DNA of 5,934 nucleotides, taken from positions 1-5,934 of the forward strand of contig JAUXAJ010000302.1 in assembly GCA_030620005.1 (NCBI GenBank), written 5' to 3'. This document shows positions 5,013 through 5,934 of the stretch, in pieces. The notes beneath the pieces are model-generated. The model was given only the letters and a program-made list of their open reading frames with translations, ran no database searches and was not told where the DNA came from. A program made the translations under genes and the position numbers. The stretch's first letter is position 1, and the number at the start of each line of letters is the position of its first letter. The stretch is from Promethearchaeota archaeon. Its GTDB lineage: Archaea; Asgardarchaeota; Lokiarchaeia; Sigynarchaeales; SOKP01.

Positions 5013-5934
5013 ATGATAGAACAAGAATTTTCAGTAATCGATGGTCACATCGATACGGCAACGAAGCTTAAAGAACAGAACCGCAAGTTTTCTGAGCGTT
5101 CTACTAACGGCCATTGCGATCTTCCTCGCATGAAAGAAGGAAATGTCCAAGCCGCGCTTTTTGCGATTTATCCTGCCCATGAAGAAAAGTTAATTCTTAA
5201 GAATCTTGATATCTGGTTAGGTATAGTTTCTAATCCTGTAAACGGTTTAATGCAAATTAAATCAATGGAAGATTTCAAAAGAGCTGAAAAAGAAGGTAAA
5301 AAGGGAGCAGTTCTACATTTTGAAGGTGCTGGGGGAATAGACGAAGAGCATCGATTCTTAAGAATTGGATACCACCTAGGGTTGCGGTCGATGAGTCTAA
5401 CATGGGCAAACAAGAATAAATATGCCACTGGTGCCAAGTTTCTAGGGCGTCAAAGAAAGACTGGGTTAACTGATGATGGTAAAGAGTTAGTGGTTGAAGC
5501 CCAATCACTTGGTATAACAATAGATGTATCCCATTTGAATGATCCATCTTTTTGGGACGTCTATGAAGTATCTACTAAGCCAATTTATGCTACTCACTCA
5601 AATGCGCGTTCCATAACCGATATTCCAAGAAATTTAATGGATGAACAGATTAAAGCCATATTCGATAAGCACGGGACGATTGGAATTAATTTTTGCGCGG
5701 GGTTTTTAAACCCAGAAACTCCTTTAGAAGATAATCTTGATTTGGGTTTTGAAGCAATTAAAAATCATATGGATCACATCGTAAATATGGCAGATATTAA
5801 TACGGTAGCGATTGGATCGGACTTTGACGGCGCAACAGTGCCAAATTGCGTTAAAGATTGTGCCCAGTTTCCTAAGCTATGGGATTATCTTCTCGAAAAT
5901 GGTTATAGTGAAAGCGATATTGATAAAATTTCTC
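5013..5934 (+). CDS. Membrane-dipeptidase-type (M19) zinc peptidase, 3' partial
   Basis: Starting at ATG 5013 the frame is open to the window end (307 residues). It is a TIM-barrel metallopeptidase of family M19 (renal/microsomal dipeptidase), which uses two zinc ions to split dipeptides, often accepting a D-residue or dehydro-residue at the C-terminal side. All ligands are visible: H12 and D14 (DGHID), bridging E104 (HFEGA), H174 (DVSHLN), H195 (THSNAR) and D270 (GSDFDG). GLTDDGKELV (152-161) and R199 also fit. No signal peptide precedes the HxD motif, which begins at residue 12, so the enzyme is cytosolic, unlike the lipid-anchored animal form. By comparison with the family only some 15-30 C-terminal residues lie beyond the window. 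A weak GGA precedes the ATG by about 10 nt. The 6-nt gap to the C45 gene implies cotranscription. Confidence 0.92.
   Translation, partial: MIEQEFSVIDGHIDTATKLKEQNRKFSERSTNGHCDLPRMKEGNVQAALFAIYPAHEEKLILKNLDIWLGIVSNPVNGLMQIKSMEDFKRAEKEGKKGAVLHFEGAGGIDEEHRFLRIGYHLGLRSMSLTWANKNKYATGAKFLGRQRKTGLTDDGKELVVEAQSLGITIDVSHLNDPSFWDVYEVSTKPIYATHSNARSITDIPRNLMDEQIKAIFDKHGTIGINFCAGFLNPETPLEDNLDLGFEAIKNHMDHIVNMADINTVAIGSDFDGATVPNCVKDCAQFPKLWDYLLENGYSESDIDKIS

Noticed and set aside
5168..5547. Two overlapping minus-strand ORFs of 89 and 90 aa
   Set aside because: Both lie inside the M19 dipeptidase gene, which has all zinc ligands in order on the plus strand.
1..5934. CRISPR array, insertion sequence or attachment site
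   Set aside because: No regularly spaced identical repeats, no transposase motif and no terminal inverted repeats with target duplication were seen; the repeats found are short and AT-rich.

Overview
The window looks like part of an AT-rich archaeal genome. The evidence is an RNase P RNA gene with a TTTAAATA-type TATA box centred about 26 nt upstream of its folded 5' end, gene ends marked by plain oligo-T runs instead of hairpin-plus-T terminators, and at least one strong Shine-Dalgarno start. The low gene density, long AT-rich spacers and small Cys-rich proteins would fit an Asgard/Lokiarchaeia-like genome. That placement is a guess; no gene here proves the lineage.

Layout. Positions 1-388 hold no convincing intact gene, only a perfect hairpin (60-78) and a charged minus-strand coding remnant. 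A doubtful 64-residue ORF follows (389-583). Next comes a plus-strand unit: a class I SAM methyltransferase (741-1412) whose stop overlaps, as ATGA, the start of a small protein gene (1409-1567, or to 1607 if a one-base frameshift in a CCC run is corrected). The unit ends at a T9 run. Beside it is an A18 tract (T18 on the minus strand) and a G+C-richer island of about 115 nt. On the plus strand this island has a TATA-like box in front and a T11 run behind, so it is a candidate unknown ncRNA.

The middle of the window is mostly minus-strand: two small zinc-ribbon proteins in tandem (2321-2551, then 1826-2260), an AT-rich control region full of CTTGA-type inverted repeats, a frameshifted plus-strand ORF remnant (2798-3057), RNase P RNA (3081-3409) and, directly upstream of it, a small Cys-rich protein of the DUF6485 type (3462-3668).

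The right end is a plus-strand operon: a C45-type N-terminal-nucleophile acyltransferase/amidohydrolase (3963-5006) and, 6 nt later, a membrane-dipeptidase-type (M19) zinc peptidase (from 5013) that runs off the window with only its last few residues missing. Both enzymes act on amide bonds of small peptides or N-acyl amino acids, so joint processing of a small peptide-like compound is a reasonable inference.

The observations most worth following are the divergent but structurally intact P4 core of RNase P RNA, the candidate ncRNA at about 1644-1776, the methyltransferase-coupled small protein with its frameshift, and the C45-M19 pair.
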